From a virus, in IMG/VR virus record IMGVR_UViG_3300043433_000136, positions 1 through 22,052 of that record: 22,052 nt of DNA. One strand, written 5' to 3'. Positions 1-7,362 of this stretch are shown here, one piece after another. The number at the start of each line of letters is the position of its first letter. The stretch's first letter is position 1. Under the pieces are notes generated by a model. That model saw nothing but the letters and a program-made list of their open reading frames with translations, ran no database searches and had not been told where the DNA came from. The translations under genes and the position numbers were made by a program.

Positions 1-262
1 TTTTTATCTTATACCCTAAAAAACTAAAGGGTATTTTATACAATTCAATATTATAAGAGTATGTAATTACACCTCTTTGACTAAAATCATAATCGAAATA
101 GGTGAATTTACTATGTATTGTATCATAATCACTTTCATTACTATGAAAAGTTTTTATGGTTTTTGATTTGGTCTCATTATATGGAGTTATTTTTCTATTG
201 GTAAAATTAATACTAGATGTCGCATTATATATTGTTTGTAATAGATTTATATCGTTTGTCAT
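1..262 (-). CDS. Unknown protein, N-terminal 87 residues (runs off the left edge)
   Basis: An open frame begins with ATG at 262 and stays open to the window edge, so only the N-terminal part is visible. It starts MTNDINLLQTIYNATSSIN and is rich in Tyr, Asn, Ile and Lys, with no membrane segment or motif that I recognise. It lies 4 bases after the stop of the small membrane-protein gene upstream (TAAATAAATG), so it is the fourth gene of a tight minus-strand operon. I do not know its function. Codon usage and operon spacing support a real gene. Confidence 0.7.
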   Translation of the reverse strand, partial: MTNDINLLQTIYNATSSINFTNRKITPYNETKSKTIKTFHSNESDYDTIHSKFTYFDYDFSQRGVITYSYNIELYKIPFSFLGYKIK

Positions 263-266
263 TTAT

Positions 267-527
267 TTATTTTCTCTTAAAGTTATTACTAATTTTGTTT
301 TTAAGTGGTATTCCGAAAATATATCGAAAAAAGGTAATTATAATTACCAATAACATTGCGAATACCGTTATTAATAATACTATTGCAATTCCACCCCATA
401 GTGGTGCAGTTACCCACCACCAAGACCAATCAATTTGATTAGTCAGTTTTAGTCCTAAGAATAATAAAAATAATAATCCGGCGAAACTAACACCGGAAGA
501 TTTTACGTTTGTATTTGTTTTTTTCAT
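267..527 (-). CDS. Small two-helix membrane protein with WSWWWV motif
   Basis: 86 residues. A short polar N-terminus is followed by a hydrophobic segment (about residues 14-28), the motif IDWSWWWVTAPLW (about 32-44), a second long hydrophobic segment (about 45-70) and a basic C-terminal tail ending NNFKRK. This layout matches a small family seen often in phages and often annotated, without functional basis, as transmembrane Fragile-X-F protein. It probably sits in the host inner membrane. The ATG lies 2 bases after the stop of the preceding gene, so the two are probably translationally coupled. Role unknown; small phage membrane proteins of this kind are candidates for superinfection exclusion or lysis control, but that is inference. 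Confidence 0.8.
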   Translation of the reverse strand: MKKTNTNVKSSGVSFAGLLFLLFLGLKLTNQIDWSWWWVTAPLWGGIAIVLLITVFAMLLVIIITFFRYIFGIPLKNKISNNFKRK

Positions 528-529
528 TT

Positions 530-697
530 TTATATAAAAAATTTATAAATTAATAATGTACTACAAAAGAAGTTTAGTAAACTTGCAAAGTAGAAAAATA
601 TTTTTATCCATTTAAAATGTGGTTCTGTTACTTTATATTTCCCATAGAAGGCAAACATTATTGCAACTATGTAACCTAGTATTATTACTGTTATCAT
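530..697 (-). CDS. Tiny membrane protein (55 residues)
   Basis: A short frame from ATG at 697 to TAA at 530-532. It has an N-terminal hydrophobic segment (MITVIILGYIVAIMFAFYG), a charged middle with KYKVTEPHFKW, and a second hydrophobic segment (IFFYFASLLNFFCSTLLIY), so it probably spans the membrane twice. It fills the gap between two genes of the same operon, with 9 bases to the upstream stop and 2 bases to the downstream ATG, which is the main reason to believe it is expressed. No family recognised. Confidence 0.7.
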   Translation of the reverse strand: MITVIILGYIVAIMFAFYGKYKVTEPHFKWIKIFFYFASLLNFFCSTLLIYKFFI

Positions 698-706
698 ATT
701 TTTATT

Positions 707-1102
707 TTATTTTTCGTAGTCATTTATATCATAATATAAATCTTCACTGGTTAGAATGTTTTTATCATATATGATATTTTCATCATCACCAAAATTTATA
801 TTTATCTCATGTTGTATTAAATCATGCCATATTTGTTTTTGTTTATGTGCAATTATAAACCCTTCTTCTCTATCAACATATCTATCAAAAGAAGTTAAGA
901 AACCAAAGTCTTTTCTTTCAATTAAGTTAGTATCAAAATCGGATTTTAATTGTTGTAATATCATAAAACAATTATTATGTCTTCTTCCACTTATAACAAT
1001 CCCAGTTGATACATTTCTAGGTTGTTCTTTATAAACAATTCCATCTTTATACCAAATTGCTGCACATAATATATATTCTTCTCTATTTTTTTCTGGTTTC
1101 AT
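707..1102 (-). CDS. Conserved phage protein of unknown function (GRRHxxC type)
   Basis: 131 residues from ATG at 1102 (MKPEKNREEYILCAA). The frame is open three codons further up, but there it would need a TTG start. Recognisable blocks are EEYILCAAIWYKDG near the N-terminus, TGIVISGRRHNNC in the middle, and GFLTSFDRYVDREEGFIIAHKQ later. These blocks recur in a family of phage and bacterial proteins with no known function; the conserved R, H and C residues could bind a ligand or metal. It is the first gene of the minus-strand operon 1102-1 and is divergent from the toprim gene. A TATATTTG element lies just upstream, resembling the host -7 box. Confidence 0.8.
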   Translation of the reverse strand: MKPEKNREEYILCAAIWYKDGIVYKEQPRNVSTGIVISGRRHNNCFMILQQLKSDFDTNLIERKDFGFLTSFDRYVDREEGFIIAHKQKQIWHDLIQHEININFGDDENIIYDKNILTSEDLYYDINDYEK

Positions 1103-1140
1103 ATGATACAAATATAGTAATAATAATTAATATATACATA

Positions 1141-1986
1141 ATGAAACATTTATTATTATTTGAAAACTTTGACACTACTTCACATTTAAAAGGTAGAGGT
1201 ATAGATACAGAAAAAACACGAGTTATAATTGATGAAGAATCCGGTGATATTTTTTTCTTTTTATATAATTTAACCGGACAAATGGTTGGTTATCAAAAGT
1301 ATAATCCTAAATTTCCAAAGAAAGGACAAAATAGTAAAAATTTGAGTAATCCAAGAGATACCAAATATTACAATTGGGTTGGTGAAGAAGATGAAGGTAA
1401 AAAAATTGCAGTATGGGGTTTAGAATCTTATAATGTTAGTGATAAATATATGTTCATAACGGAAGGTATATTTGATATAGCAAGAGCTCATGAGGCAGGC
1501 TATCCGGGTATTGCAGTTTTAGGTAATGATCCAACACCACAATTAAAATTTTGGTTAAAAACTTTACCACAAACTAAAATTGTTATCTATGATAATGATA
1601 AGGCAGGTGAGAAATTAATAAAACTTGGTGATTATGCATTCTCTGTTGAAACTGGTAAGGATTTAAATGATTTAACACCTGAGCAAGCTAAAGTATTTTT
1701 AGAAGATATAATTAATAAGATTGAAAAAGTAAATGAATCAAATGCTTACTCACTTGAAGAGTATAATTCTTATATTGCTTCTGAATTAGGGAAATATGAT
1801 TTAAGACCTGCTCAAGTTAATCAACTACTTGATTTTTATTCAGATGAAATTGAAGATTCTCGCAATACTGGTCAATTCCCTAAAATATTTGTTGATAAAA
1901 TTGTTAGTGAATTGGAACTTAACACAGGTGGATTTCCAACGATTAAAATACCAAATGCAAGTATTAAACAATTAAAATATCTATAA
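1141..1986 (+). CDS. Toprim-domain protein (primase/topoisomerase-like)
   Basis: 281 residues from ATG at 1141. The open frame extends upstream, but MKHLLLFENF is the natural start because it repeats an N-terminal motif seen in four other proteins here. The central part (about residues 95-190) is a toprim domain: the conserved glutamate is in FITEGIFDIARA, followed by GIAVLGNDPTPQ, and the acidic metal-binding motif is IVIYDNDKAGEKLI. Toprim domains bind Mg2+ and occur in DnaG-type primases, topoisomerases, OLD nucleases and RecR. No zinc finger or helicase domain is present, so it is a stand-alone toprim protein; a role in replication priming is likely but not shown. The C-terminal 90 residues are acidic and unassigned. 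A terminator follows at once. Confidence 0.8.
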   Translation: MKHLLLFENFDTTSHLKGRGIDTEKTRVIIDEESGDIFFFLYNLTGQMVGYQKYNPKFPKKGQNSKNLSNPRDTKYYNWVGEEDEGKKIAVWGLESYNVSDKYMFITEGIFDIARAHEAGYPGIAVLGNDPTPQLKFWLKTLPQTKIVIYDNDKAGEKLIKLGDYAFSVETGKDLNDLTPEQAKVFLEDIINKIEKVNESNAYSLEEYNSYIASELGKYDLRPAQVNQLLDFYSDEIEDSRNTGQFPKIFVDKIVSELELNTGGFPTIKIPNASIKQLKYL

Positions 1987-1989
1987 TAT

Positions 1990-2015
1990 AAAAACCCACC
2001 AAATGGTGGGTTTTT
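1990..2015. terminator. Bidirectional intrinsic terminator
   Basis: The stem ACCCACC / GGTGGGT has an AAAT loop and is flanked by A and T runs on both sides. It lies between the convergent toprim gene and the minus-strand gene ending at 2019, so it probably serves both. Confidence 0.85.
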
Positions 2016-2018
2016 ATA

Positions 2019-2798
2019 TTATCCTAATACTAAATCAATTACATCTGCTCTATCATCTGCTTTAATCTCTGCGAATATTTCTTCATACTCTTCGACCTCA
2101 TCTTGATCCATATAATCTAATCTATCTATCAATTTATTTTTAATTACTTCTCTGTAACATTTTAACATTTCATAGTGTAACACGATAGATTCATCTTGAG
2201 AACCATAATTAGATGGTTGATATTTAGCACTTAAATCAGATATAGTCCAGTTAAATCTAATCATATCACCGATTTCTTTACTATTTACAGTTTTTAATAA
2301 TTCAACAGGTTGACCTGAACTATCATGACTATAACTTCTACCATCCAATAATAATTGACTACAGTATTCACTGATGTTTGGAACACCCTGATATTTTTTA
2401 ATACCCCATAACATTCGCATTCTTTCTAGTTTAGGATCATCTGTTTTTTCATCTTCATTCTTTTGAATTGCTAATTTAGTACACTCAATAGATAAATCAA
2501 CAGAACAGATATTTCTGTCTTCATCTGTTAAATTAGATTTAAAGTTTGGATTTAATTTTAACAATTCTCTTTCCATATCATCAATATGATAAATATGATC
2601 TACTTTTTTACCATTGCTATCAACTAAATGACCCCATTGACCATCAGAATGATATTCGTATCCGGGTAAATCGGTATGTATCCAAGTTTTTTTATATCTA
2701 GTATCAGAATTATCTTCTATTTTAGAAAATCCAAATTTATTTAAAAAATATCCAACTAAATATCCTTCGGTGTAGTACAATCTTTTTCTACTTGCCAT
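2019..2798 (-). CDS. Unknown protein, 259 residues from the first ATG
   Basis: From the first in-frame ATG the protein starts MASRKRLYYTEGYLVG. It is mixed polar and acidic, with an Asp/Glu-rich C-terminus (DQDEVEEYEEIF, then DDRADVIDLVLG). No family recognised. The same frame continues upstream for 107 more codons with convincing protein-like sequence, so the ATG at 2798 is probably internal and the annotated protein lacks its true N-terminus (see the separate entry). It is convergent with the toprim gene and shares the terminator at 1990-2015. Confidence 0.7.
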   Translation of the reverse strand: MASRKRLYYTEGYLVGYFLNKFGFSKIEDNSDTRYKKTWIHTDLPGYEYHSDGQWGHLVDSNGKKVDHIYHIDDMERELLKLNPNFKSNLTDEDRNICSVDLSIECTKLAIQKNEDEKTDDPKLERMRMLWGIKKYQGVPNISEYCSQLLLDGRSYSHDSSGQPVELLKTVNSKEIGDMIRFNWTISDLSAKYQPSNYGSQDESIVLHYEMLKCYREVIKNKLIDRLDYMDQDEVEEYEEIFAEIKADDRADVIDLVLG

Positions 2799-3119
2799 TT
2801 TTTTATATACTGAAGTATGTTCTAGTGTAAATGTAAGTTGTTTATATAGTTCTTCATTCTTTGTACATTTTATAGTACCACCATGACGACCAACTGAGTT
2901 ATCATCAACTTCATCAATAATTGATTTTATATCTAATCCGAAATAGTCTTCAATAAATTTAACCGAGTCGGTTCTTTTAATATTTTCAATTCTACCATAA
3001 TCATCATATTGACCAAATACAGGTAGAAAAACTGGTTCATACCAGTCAGTACTATATACTACACCACCTTTTTTTGAATCACAATATTTATTTGGTTTTA
3101 CAATTAAATAATTAAATAT
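2799..3119 (-). other. In-frame upstream extension of the 2019-2798 gene with no ATG/GTG/TTG start
   Basis: Reading back from the ATG at 2798, the frame stays open past 3119 and gives sequence that looks coding: YLIVKPNKYCDSKKGGVVYS, then DWYEPVFLPVFGQYDDYGRI, then KRTDSVKFIEDYFGLDIKS. No ATG, GTG or TTG codon occurs in this frame before the in-frame TGA upstream of it, only ATT and ATA (for example ATT at 3104 and ATA at 3119). Either translation starts at a rare codon, the start codon has been lost by mutation, or there is a sequencing error. No other gene fits this 320-base stretch on either strand. Confidence 0.6.
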
Positions 3120-3145
3120 TTTGTATATTTGTATAAAATAAAAAG

Positions 3146-3595
3146 ATGTTCAATATAATATTTTTAGATATAGACGGTGTATTAAGAACACACAAAAGTG
3201 ATTTGGAATGGTCCAATCAGTTAAACACACCTATACTTAAAGGTACTAATCGTTTATTTTGTAAAACTGCAGTAGATAACTTAAATGAAGTTATATTTCT
3301 AACTAAGGCAAAGATTGTTATTACATCAACTTGGAGACTCAATCTTTCAATAGATGAATTAACTAAAATATTTAAAGAAAGAGGTATTATTGGTGAAATA
3401 GTTGATAAGACTGAGATTAATTTTAAGGGTAGAGGTTTTGAAATTAAAGAATGGTTAGATAATAATCGATATAAAAATTATGTTGTTTTAGACGATCAGA
3501 TTAAAGATATTATTAACATTGTTGATAATGTTATAAAAGTGGATTCTCAAATTGGATTTGATGAAGTGGATTTAGTTTTAGATATTTTATTATAA
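3146..3595 (+). CDS. HAD-superfamily phosphatase, RNA-repair (SAK) type
   Basis: 149 residues. Motif I is FLDIDGVL at residues 5-12, where D7 would be the nucleophile and D9 the acid/base. Motif II is VITSTWR, with the RGFEIKEWL block typical of this subgroup, and the final acidic motif is YVVLDDQ. The DIDGVL...STWR...RG.EI..WL...VLDD pattern matches the small HAD domain found in Swiss-army-knife RNA-repair proteins and as free-standing phage proteins, which are thought to remove phosphates from nucleic-acid ends. It could act with the RNA ligase encoded 1 kb away; this is inference. It is flanked downstream by a strong terminator. Confidence 0.75.
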   Translation: MFNIIFLDIDGVLRTHKSDLEWSNQLNTPILKGTNRLFCKTAVDNLNEVIFLTKAKIVITSTWRLNLSIDELTKIFKERGIIGEIVDKTEINFKGRGFEIKEWLDNNRYKNYVVLDDQIKDIINIVDNVIKVDSQIGFDEVDLVLDILL

Positions 3596-3597
3596 TA

Positions 3598-3627
3598 AAA
3601 AACCCAGTATTAATACTGGGTTTTTTT
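3598..3627. terminator. Bidirectional intrinsic terminator
   Basis: Stem AACCCAGTA / TACTGGGTT around a TTAA centre, with A and T runs on either side. It separates the plus-strand HAD gene from the convergent cold-shock gene. Confidence 0.88.
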
Positions 3628-3650
3628 AATCAATAATTATTTGTTTATGA

Positions 3651-3854
3651 TTAGTTTGCTTCTTCTTCAACTTCTACATTAACTGCATTAAGTCCTTTTT
3701 TTCCTTCAGTTACTTCAAAAGTAACTACATCATTTTCACGGATTTCATCAATTAGTCCTGATACGTGTACAAAAATATCTGTACCTGTTTCGTCTGTAAT
3801 GAATCCAAATCCTTTAGCTTCGTTGTAAAATTTTACGGTGCCATTTTTTCTCAT
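3651..3854 (-). CDS. csp: Cold-shock domain protein (CspA family)
   Basis: 67 residues, the normal length of a single cold-shock domain. It shows RNP1 (KGFGFI, residues 14-19) and RNP2 (DIFVHVS, residues 26-32), and starts with NGTVKFYNEAKGFGF. These proteins bind single-stranded RNA or DNA through a five-stranded beta barrel and act as RNA chaperones. The C-terminal tail is acidic (VEVEEEAN). It stands alone between intergenic stretches and a terminator. The family assignment is secure; whether it serves phage RNA, or antagonises host regulation, is unknown. Confidence 0.95.
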   Translation of the reverse strand: MRKNGTVKFYNEAKGFGFITDETGTDIFVHVSGLIDEIRENDVVTFEVTEGKKGLNAVNVEVEEEAN

Positions 3855-3906
3855 TCTATTATTTATTTATTTTATTATTTGGTATTATTACCAAGAGTTA
3901 TATAAC

Positions 3907-4212
3907 TTATGAATCAAAAAGTTTAGTTATTTGATTATCTCTAAATTCTTTAATAAAGTTTTTAAAGATATAATCCACCATTTCCTTCTCACTTAATTCC
4001 AAAACATCACGTTGCATACTATGAAGTGGTGTTGTTATATCTTCTAATTTACCATCATCATTTTGTGGTTGATAGACTGTCCAGTTTGAAAGGACAAGAC
4101 CATTTATAATATCATATCTTTTATCATTATGATATAAGGTGTAATTCACTTGAAACCTACTCGGCTTATGTGAATCACATCCTATTATCTCTAAGTACTT
4201 AGTTGCGTTCAT
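3907..4212 (-). CDS. Unknown protein, 101 residues
   Basis: I chose the ATG at 4212 (MNATKYLEIIGCD) because it follows the RNA-ligase stop directly (TAATATG), a common coupled arrangement here; an ATG six codons upstream at 4230 is also possible and would overlap the ligase by 17 bases. The protein contains SRFQVNYTLYHNDKRYDI, then NWTVYQPQNDDG and a helical C-terminus ending TKLFDS. No family recognised. It is probably translated from the same messenger as the ligase. Confidence 0.7.
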   Translation of the reverse strand: MNATKYLEIIGCDSHKPSRFQVNYTLYHNDKRYDIINGLVLSNWTVYQPQNDDGKLEDITTPLHSMQRDVLELSEKEMVDYIFKNFIKEFRDNQITKLFDS

Positions 4213-4213
4213 A

Positions 4214-5452
4214 TTAGTTATCTTCTTCATTTAATTCTTCATCTTGGAAAAAGATTGATGGATCTCTTTCAGTAAGGAAATTTCTAGCAATTAAAAGTCT
4301 TTTAGTTTTATCTCTAATCCAATCTTTTGCCATTTCATGTAAATCTTTACCTCTTGATAAAGACATAACATAGCCAAAATTTCTATCCTTGTTATGTACT
4401 AAAGCATATTCTTTGTGGTTTTCACCCATATCTAAAAATACTTGATAGGATTTTTGTATATCTAATACTTTTTCAGTAATAGTTTTTTTAATCACTGCAA
4501 TTATTTTTTCAATTCTTTCATGTGCTTCTACTTGGTCTTCTGGTATTTGTCCCAAAATATCATCTATCTTATCATCTAAAACATACCCAATAAGCACATT
4601 TTCTCTATATAAATCTTCTGTTAAAAGACCGTGTCTTTCACAGTACCAAGGTGTTTTTAATTTGAAAAAGAAATCATTTCCATTTACATCTTCTGCTTGA
4701 ACAATAACACCTTCTTTATCTTCTTGTTTTGCAACAACTTCGATTAAGTGGTCTAAATCATTATATTCATCTTCAAATGGTGCAATTTTAACAGAACCTA
4801 TTTTATCTAAGTGGTCTTTTAAATCTATATGTTTACCAGTTTTATTATCTCTTAATCTTAATAAAATCAATTCTTCTTTAGAATATCGTAATACGATACG
4901 ATTTTGTGGCGCAACATATTCAAAAATGGCAACAATATCATTATCTAAAGTCCAGTCAACTAATTTTTTTATATCTGAGTTAGTTTTATAAACTCTATCA
5001 ATACCAATTGCTTGGTCACTTTCAAATGACATTTTAGATTTACCTAAAACTTTACCATTTGGAAATTTAACAAATGACGCAATTGATCCATCTTCTTTGT
5101 TATTTACATATTTTATTTTGTAATTTTTAACAATAGAATACATAGATTCAGGTACTTGGTTCAAGTTAAAAAACTTTTCAAGTAATAAATATCTATTAAA
5201 TACTGATCCATCGGTATTGAAAACAAAAGTTAACCCTCTCATTTCATAACCATTATAGTTTACAAAGTCTTTATATTGTGCAAGTCTGTAGTTGAAAAAA
5301 GATACATTATATCCATCAACTTCAGTTTTAATTTCATAAAATGGAGAATCCTCATCAGAGCACATTTCAACTGCTTGATCATAAGTAGGTAGTCTATAAC
5401 CTTTTACTTCTAAATTTTCATTTACAAATTCTATGTATTTTAATACTTTCAT
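4214..5452 (-). CDS. rnlA: RNA ligase 1 (T4 Rnl1/RnlA family)
   Basis: 412 residues, slightly longer than T4 Rnl1 (374). The nucleotidyltransferase motifs appear in order: motif I KEDGS (about residue 118, lysine being the AMP acceptor), a following GKSKMSFES block, motif III IFEYVAPQNRIVLRY, motif IV KEGVIVQ, and motif V FFFKLKTPWY. T4 Rnl1 seals 5'-phosphate and 3'-OH ends and repairs tRNA anticodon loops cut by host anticodon nucleases; the same role is likely here, given the nearby tRNA island. The N-terminus MKVLKYIEFVNENL carries the motif shared with four other proteins in this window. The gene starts 2 bases after the upstream stop. Confidence 0.92.
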   Translation of the reverse strand: MKVLKYIEFVNENLEVKGYRLPTYDQAVEMCSDEDSPFYEIKTEVDGYNVSFFNYRLAQYKDFVNYNGYEMRGLTFVFNTDGSVFNRYLLLEKFFNLNQVPESMYSIVKNYKIKYVNNKEDGSIASFVKFPNGKVLGKSKMSFESDQAIGIDRVYKTNSDIKKLVDWTLDNDIVAIFEYVAPQNRIVLRYSKEELILLRLRDNKTGKHIDLKDHLDKIGSVKIAPFEDEYNDLDHLIEVVAKQEDKEGVIVQAEDVNGNDFFFKLKTPWYCERHGLLTEDLYRENVLIGYVLDDKIDDILGQIPEDQVEAHERIEKIIAVIKKTITEKVLDIQKSYQVFLDMGENHKEYALVHNKDRNFGYVMSLSRGKDLHEMAKDWIRDKTKRLLIARNFLTERDPSIFFQDEELNEEDN

Positions 5453-5454
5453 TT

Positions 5455-5763
5455 TTATTCTAATATTTTTTCTATTTTATAATCTCTTGTTATATCTTCA
5501 AGTAATCCATCTCTTATTAATATTTGTATGGGTACTAAGCTTAATCCATCAAATAAACTTGTTACTCTTTTCCAAGGTGGTGTATTTTGGTTTAATTTTA
5601 ATATGTGTTGTTTATCATTAAATCCATAAATGAATTCTTTTAAAACATATGAGTTATATTCACCATCTTCACAAAATAATATATCACCTTTATATAAACT
5701 AAATGTTGAGTTTAAAGGGGCACCTAATTCTGTTTTAACTAATAATATTTTATTATATTTCAC
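5455..5763 (-). CDS. Unknown protein, 102 residues, GTG start
   Basis: The frame starts with GTG at 5763, inside the last codons of the HD-domain gene (11-base overlap), and stops 2 bases before the RNA-ligase ATG, so translational coupling at both ends is likely. The protein begins MKYNKILLVKTELGAPLN and contains YKGDILFCEDGEYNSYVL and PPWKRVTSLFDGLSLVPI. A small beta-rich fold is plausible; no family recognised. It belongs to the HD protein - unknown - ligase - unknown operon. Confidence 0.75.
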   Translation of the reverse strand: MKYNKILLVKTELGAPLNSTFSLYKGDILFCEDGEYNSYVLKEFIYGFNDKQHILKLNQNTPPWKRVTSLFDGLSLVPIQILIRDGLLEDITRDYKIEKILE

Positions 5764-6343
5764 TTACTTTTTTAATTTTAAAAATTGAATTAATATTATC
5801 AAGTTTCGATTTTATTTCATTAACTAAAATTCTTTGAATTCTATTTAAACTTCTTTCTTTTTCAACTGCACTTATAATAGCAACAGTTTCATTAAAATAA
5901 TTATTTCTAAATTTTTCTGATGCTGTAAAAGCATCTTCAATATTTTTTAGTCTATCTGCCAATTTTATAATAAGAGCATCATCACTCATATTTACTAATT
6001 TATGAATTAAGTAGTCTTTTTTACTTCCATCATATCTATGTTTCATTTCTTCTTCATTAGAAGTTAATTCCATAACTAAATCTGCAACTCTTTGACCAAA
6101 TAATTTTTTAATTTCAGAGTAACCTTCCCAGATACTATCATAACAATCTTCTGGAACATCGTGTAATATCGCAGCGATTAAAAGGTCTTCGTCAGTAGTA
6201 TATAACTTAACTGTACCGTTAACCTTTTGAACGTGTGCATCAAAATAAGATTTGCCCGAAAATTTTCTTACTTGTCCTTGGTGTGCCGCTTTAGCAAAAT
6301 CCCATGCTAATTGTTCTCTTGGTGTTATTGGTGAGTTTGCCAT
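5753..6343 (-). CDS. HD-domain protein, (p)ppGpp hydrolase (SpoT/Mesh1)-like
   Basis: 196 residues. The N-terminal 150 residues carry the RelA/SpoT-type HD signature: AWDFAKAAHQGQVRK (first metal-binding His), then SYFDAHVQKV, the HD pair in AAILHDVPED, and the later catalytic block IIKLADRLKNIEDA. Single-domain proteins of this type (Mesh1/SAH class) remove pyrophosphate from the alarmone (p)ppGpp, using Mn2+. There is no synthetase or TGS domain, so only hydrolysis is expected. A phage copy could damp the host stringent response or another nucleotide signal; that is inference. A TATCTTTG box lies about 37 bases upstream of the ATG. Confidence 0.85.
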   Translation of the reverse strand: MANSPITPREQLAWDFAKAAHQGQVRKFSGKSYFDAHVQKVNGTVKLYTTDEDLLIAAILHDVPEDCYDSIWEGYSEIKKLFGQRVADLVMELTSNEEEMKHRYDGSKKDYLIHKLVNMSDDALIIKLADRLKNIEDAFTASEKFRNNYFNETVAIISAVEKERSLNRIQRILVNEIKSKLDNINSIFKIKKVSEI

Positions 6344-6379
6344 AATTTCTTATTTCTTATTTCTGTTTATATATTAAAG

Positions 6380-6387
6380 CAAAGATA
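6380..6387 (-). promoter_or_regulatory. Possible -7 element (TATCTTTG) of the HD-gene operon
   Basis: The minus strand reads TATCTTTG, a match to the Bacteroidota -7 consensus TAnnTTTG, about 37 bases before the HD-gene ATG. No matching TTTG or TTG is seen at -33, so this is weaker than the tRNA promoters. Confidence 0.4.
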
Positions 6388-6395
6388 TGAAATAA

Positions 6396-6749
6396 TTATG
6401 TATATTTAGAGATTAATTTAACTAAAATATCACCGTGACATTTTTTCCCACCACCACCTTCATTTTTACACCAACATCCTAGTGTTTTATCTTTAAGTTC
6501 GTGTAAGTCATTTAGAAGATGTTTACCATCACCATTTTCTAACCAGTCCTCATACTTCTCAAAAAGTTCTTTCCTTGAACTACAGACATATTCTGCTCTT
6601 GTATCTCTATCTTTAATGATGGTAAAAGGACATCCCCATTTAGAAGGTCTGGCAATAAATATATCATAGTCATCTTTTTTAAAGTGAACTACTTTAGTAT
6701 TGTGTTTAGTCTTTGGTGTTGCTTTAAAAGAATCGAAAAAATCATCCAT
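6396..6749 (-). CDS. DUF4326-like protein
   Basis: 117 residues. The pattern KVVHFKKDDYDIFIARPSKW, then GCPF and a C-terminal LGCWCKNEGGGGKKCHGDIL matches the DUF4326 family, which is common in phages and has the conserved GCWCxPxxCHGD signature. Here a short glycine-rich insertion separates the cysteines. The Cys/His cluster could bind zinc. Function unknown. The gene is divergent from the plus-strand gene starting at 6810. Confidence 0.85.
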   Translation of the reverse strand: MDDFFDSFKATPKTKHNTKVVHFKKDDYDIFIARPSKWGCPFTIIKDRDTRAEYVCSSRKELFEKYEDWLENGDGKHLLNDLHELKDKTLGCWCKNEGGGGKKCHGDILVKLISKYT

Positions 6750-6809
6750 AATATTATATTAATTTTTTATAATTAGATTATTTTTTATATATTTGTAAAA
6801 AATATAGTT

Positions 6810-7349
6810 ATGTCAAAAGTTTGGTATGTAATAGGTAAATATGAATCTAGATTTTATAGAAGTGAGAGAGCCTTTCTTTCTGCCACTAATATTAATAGTT
6901 CATCTAAGGTTATAGTTTATGAAGAAGTAGAGAGTGGTATCACTGGTGAAATATATAGTAATATTCTTAAACAAAAAGAACGTGAACAACAATTGAATGT
7001 TATTTTAGGAACTGCGGATGAATATTCTGAAAAGTTTATGAAATTGGTTAATATGTATAGTGATATTGCAAAAGAAGAAGATAGAAATAAAAAATATTAC
7101 TTAAAAAACTTTAAGATAATAGGACCTGATAAGAAAAAAATTAGTAGTTTTTTAACCGGTAAAAAAAGATATTTTCTAATGTATGTTAGTAACTCAGTTG
7201 AATGGTATAAAACACTATTGGAGTGTCATAACTTCACAACAATTGATACTTTTGTAAATACTACACAGGAATCAATTGATAATTTTAATGAGGCAAAGAG
7301 ATTGATTAAATTAGATAAGATTAAAAACAAAAAAAGAGAGACTAAATAG
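6810..7349 (+). CDS. Unknown protein, 179 residues
   Basis: Begins MSKVWYVIGKYESRFYRSER and is highly basic, with a helical middle (EIYSNILKQKEREQQLNVIL) and a C-terminal lysine-rich helix (LIKLDKIKNKKRETK). No signal peptide, membrane segment or known motif. A TATATTTG element about 16-23 bases upstream of the ATG resembles the -7 box. The stop codon lies inside the terminator hairpin that follows. No family recognised; the charge pattern would fit nucleic-acid binding, but that is a guess. Confidence 0.75.
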   Translation: MSKVWYVIGKYESRFYRSERAFLSATNINSSSKVIVYEEVESGITGEIYSNILKQKEREQQLNVILGTADEYSEKFMKLVNMYSDIAKEEDRNKKYYLKNFKIIGPDKKKISSFLTGKKRYFLMYVSNSVEWYKTLLECHNFTTIDTFVNTTQESIDNFNEAKRLIKLDKIKNKKRETK

Positions 7350-7362
7350 TCTCTCTTTTTTT
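7331..7362. terminator. Bidirectional terminator overlapping a stop codon
   Basis: Stem AGAGAGACT / AGTCTCTCT with an AAAT centre, flanked by A and T runs. The last codons and stop (TAG) of the plus-strand gene form part of the stem; the convergent RNase H gene ends just beyond. Confidence 0.88.

Noticed and set aside
156-438. Two plus-strand hydrophobic frames
   Set aside because: They are antisense shadows of the partial gene at 1-262 and the membrane-protein gene at 267-527.
1057-1140. Longer toprim protein starting at 1057
   Set aside because: The extra N-terminus overlaps the divergent gene and its promoter-like box; the ATG at 1141 gives the shared MKxLxxF start.
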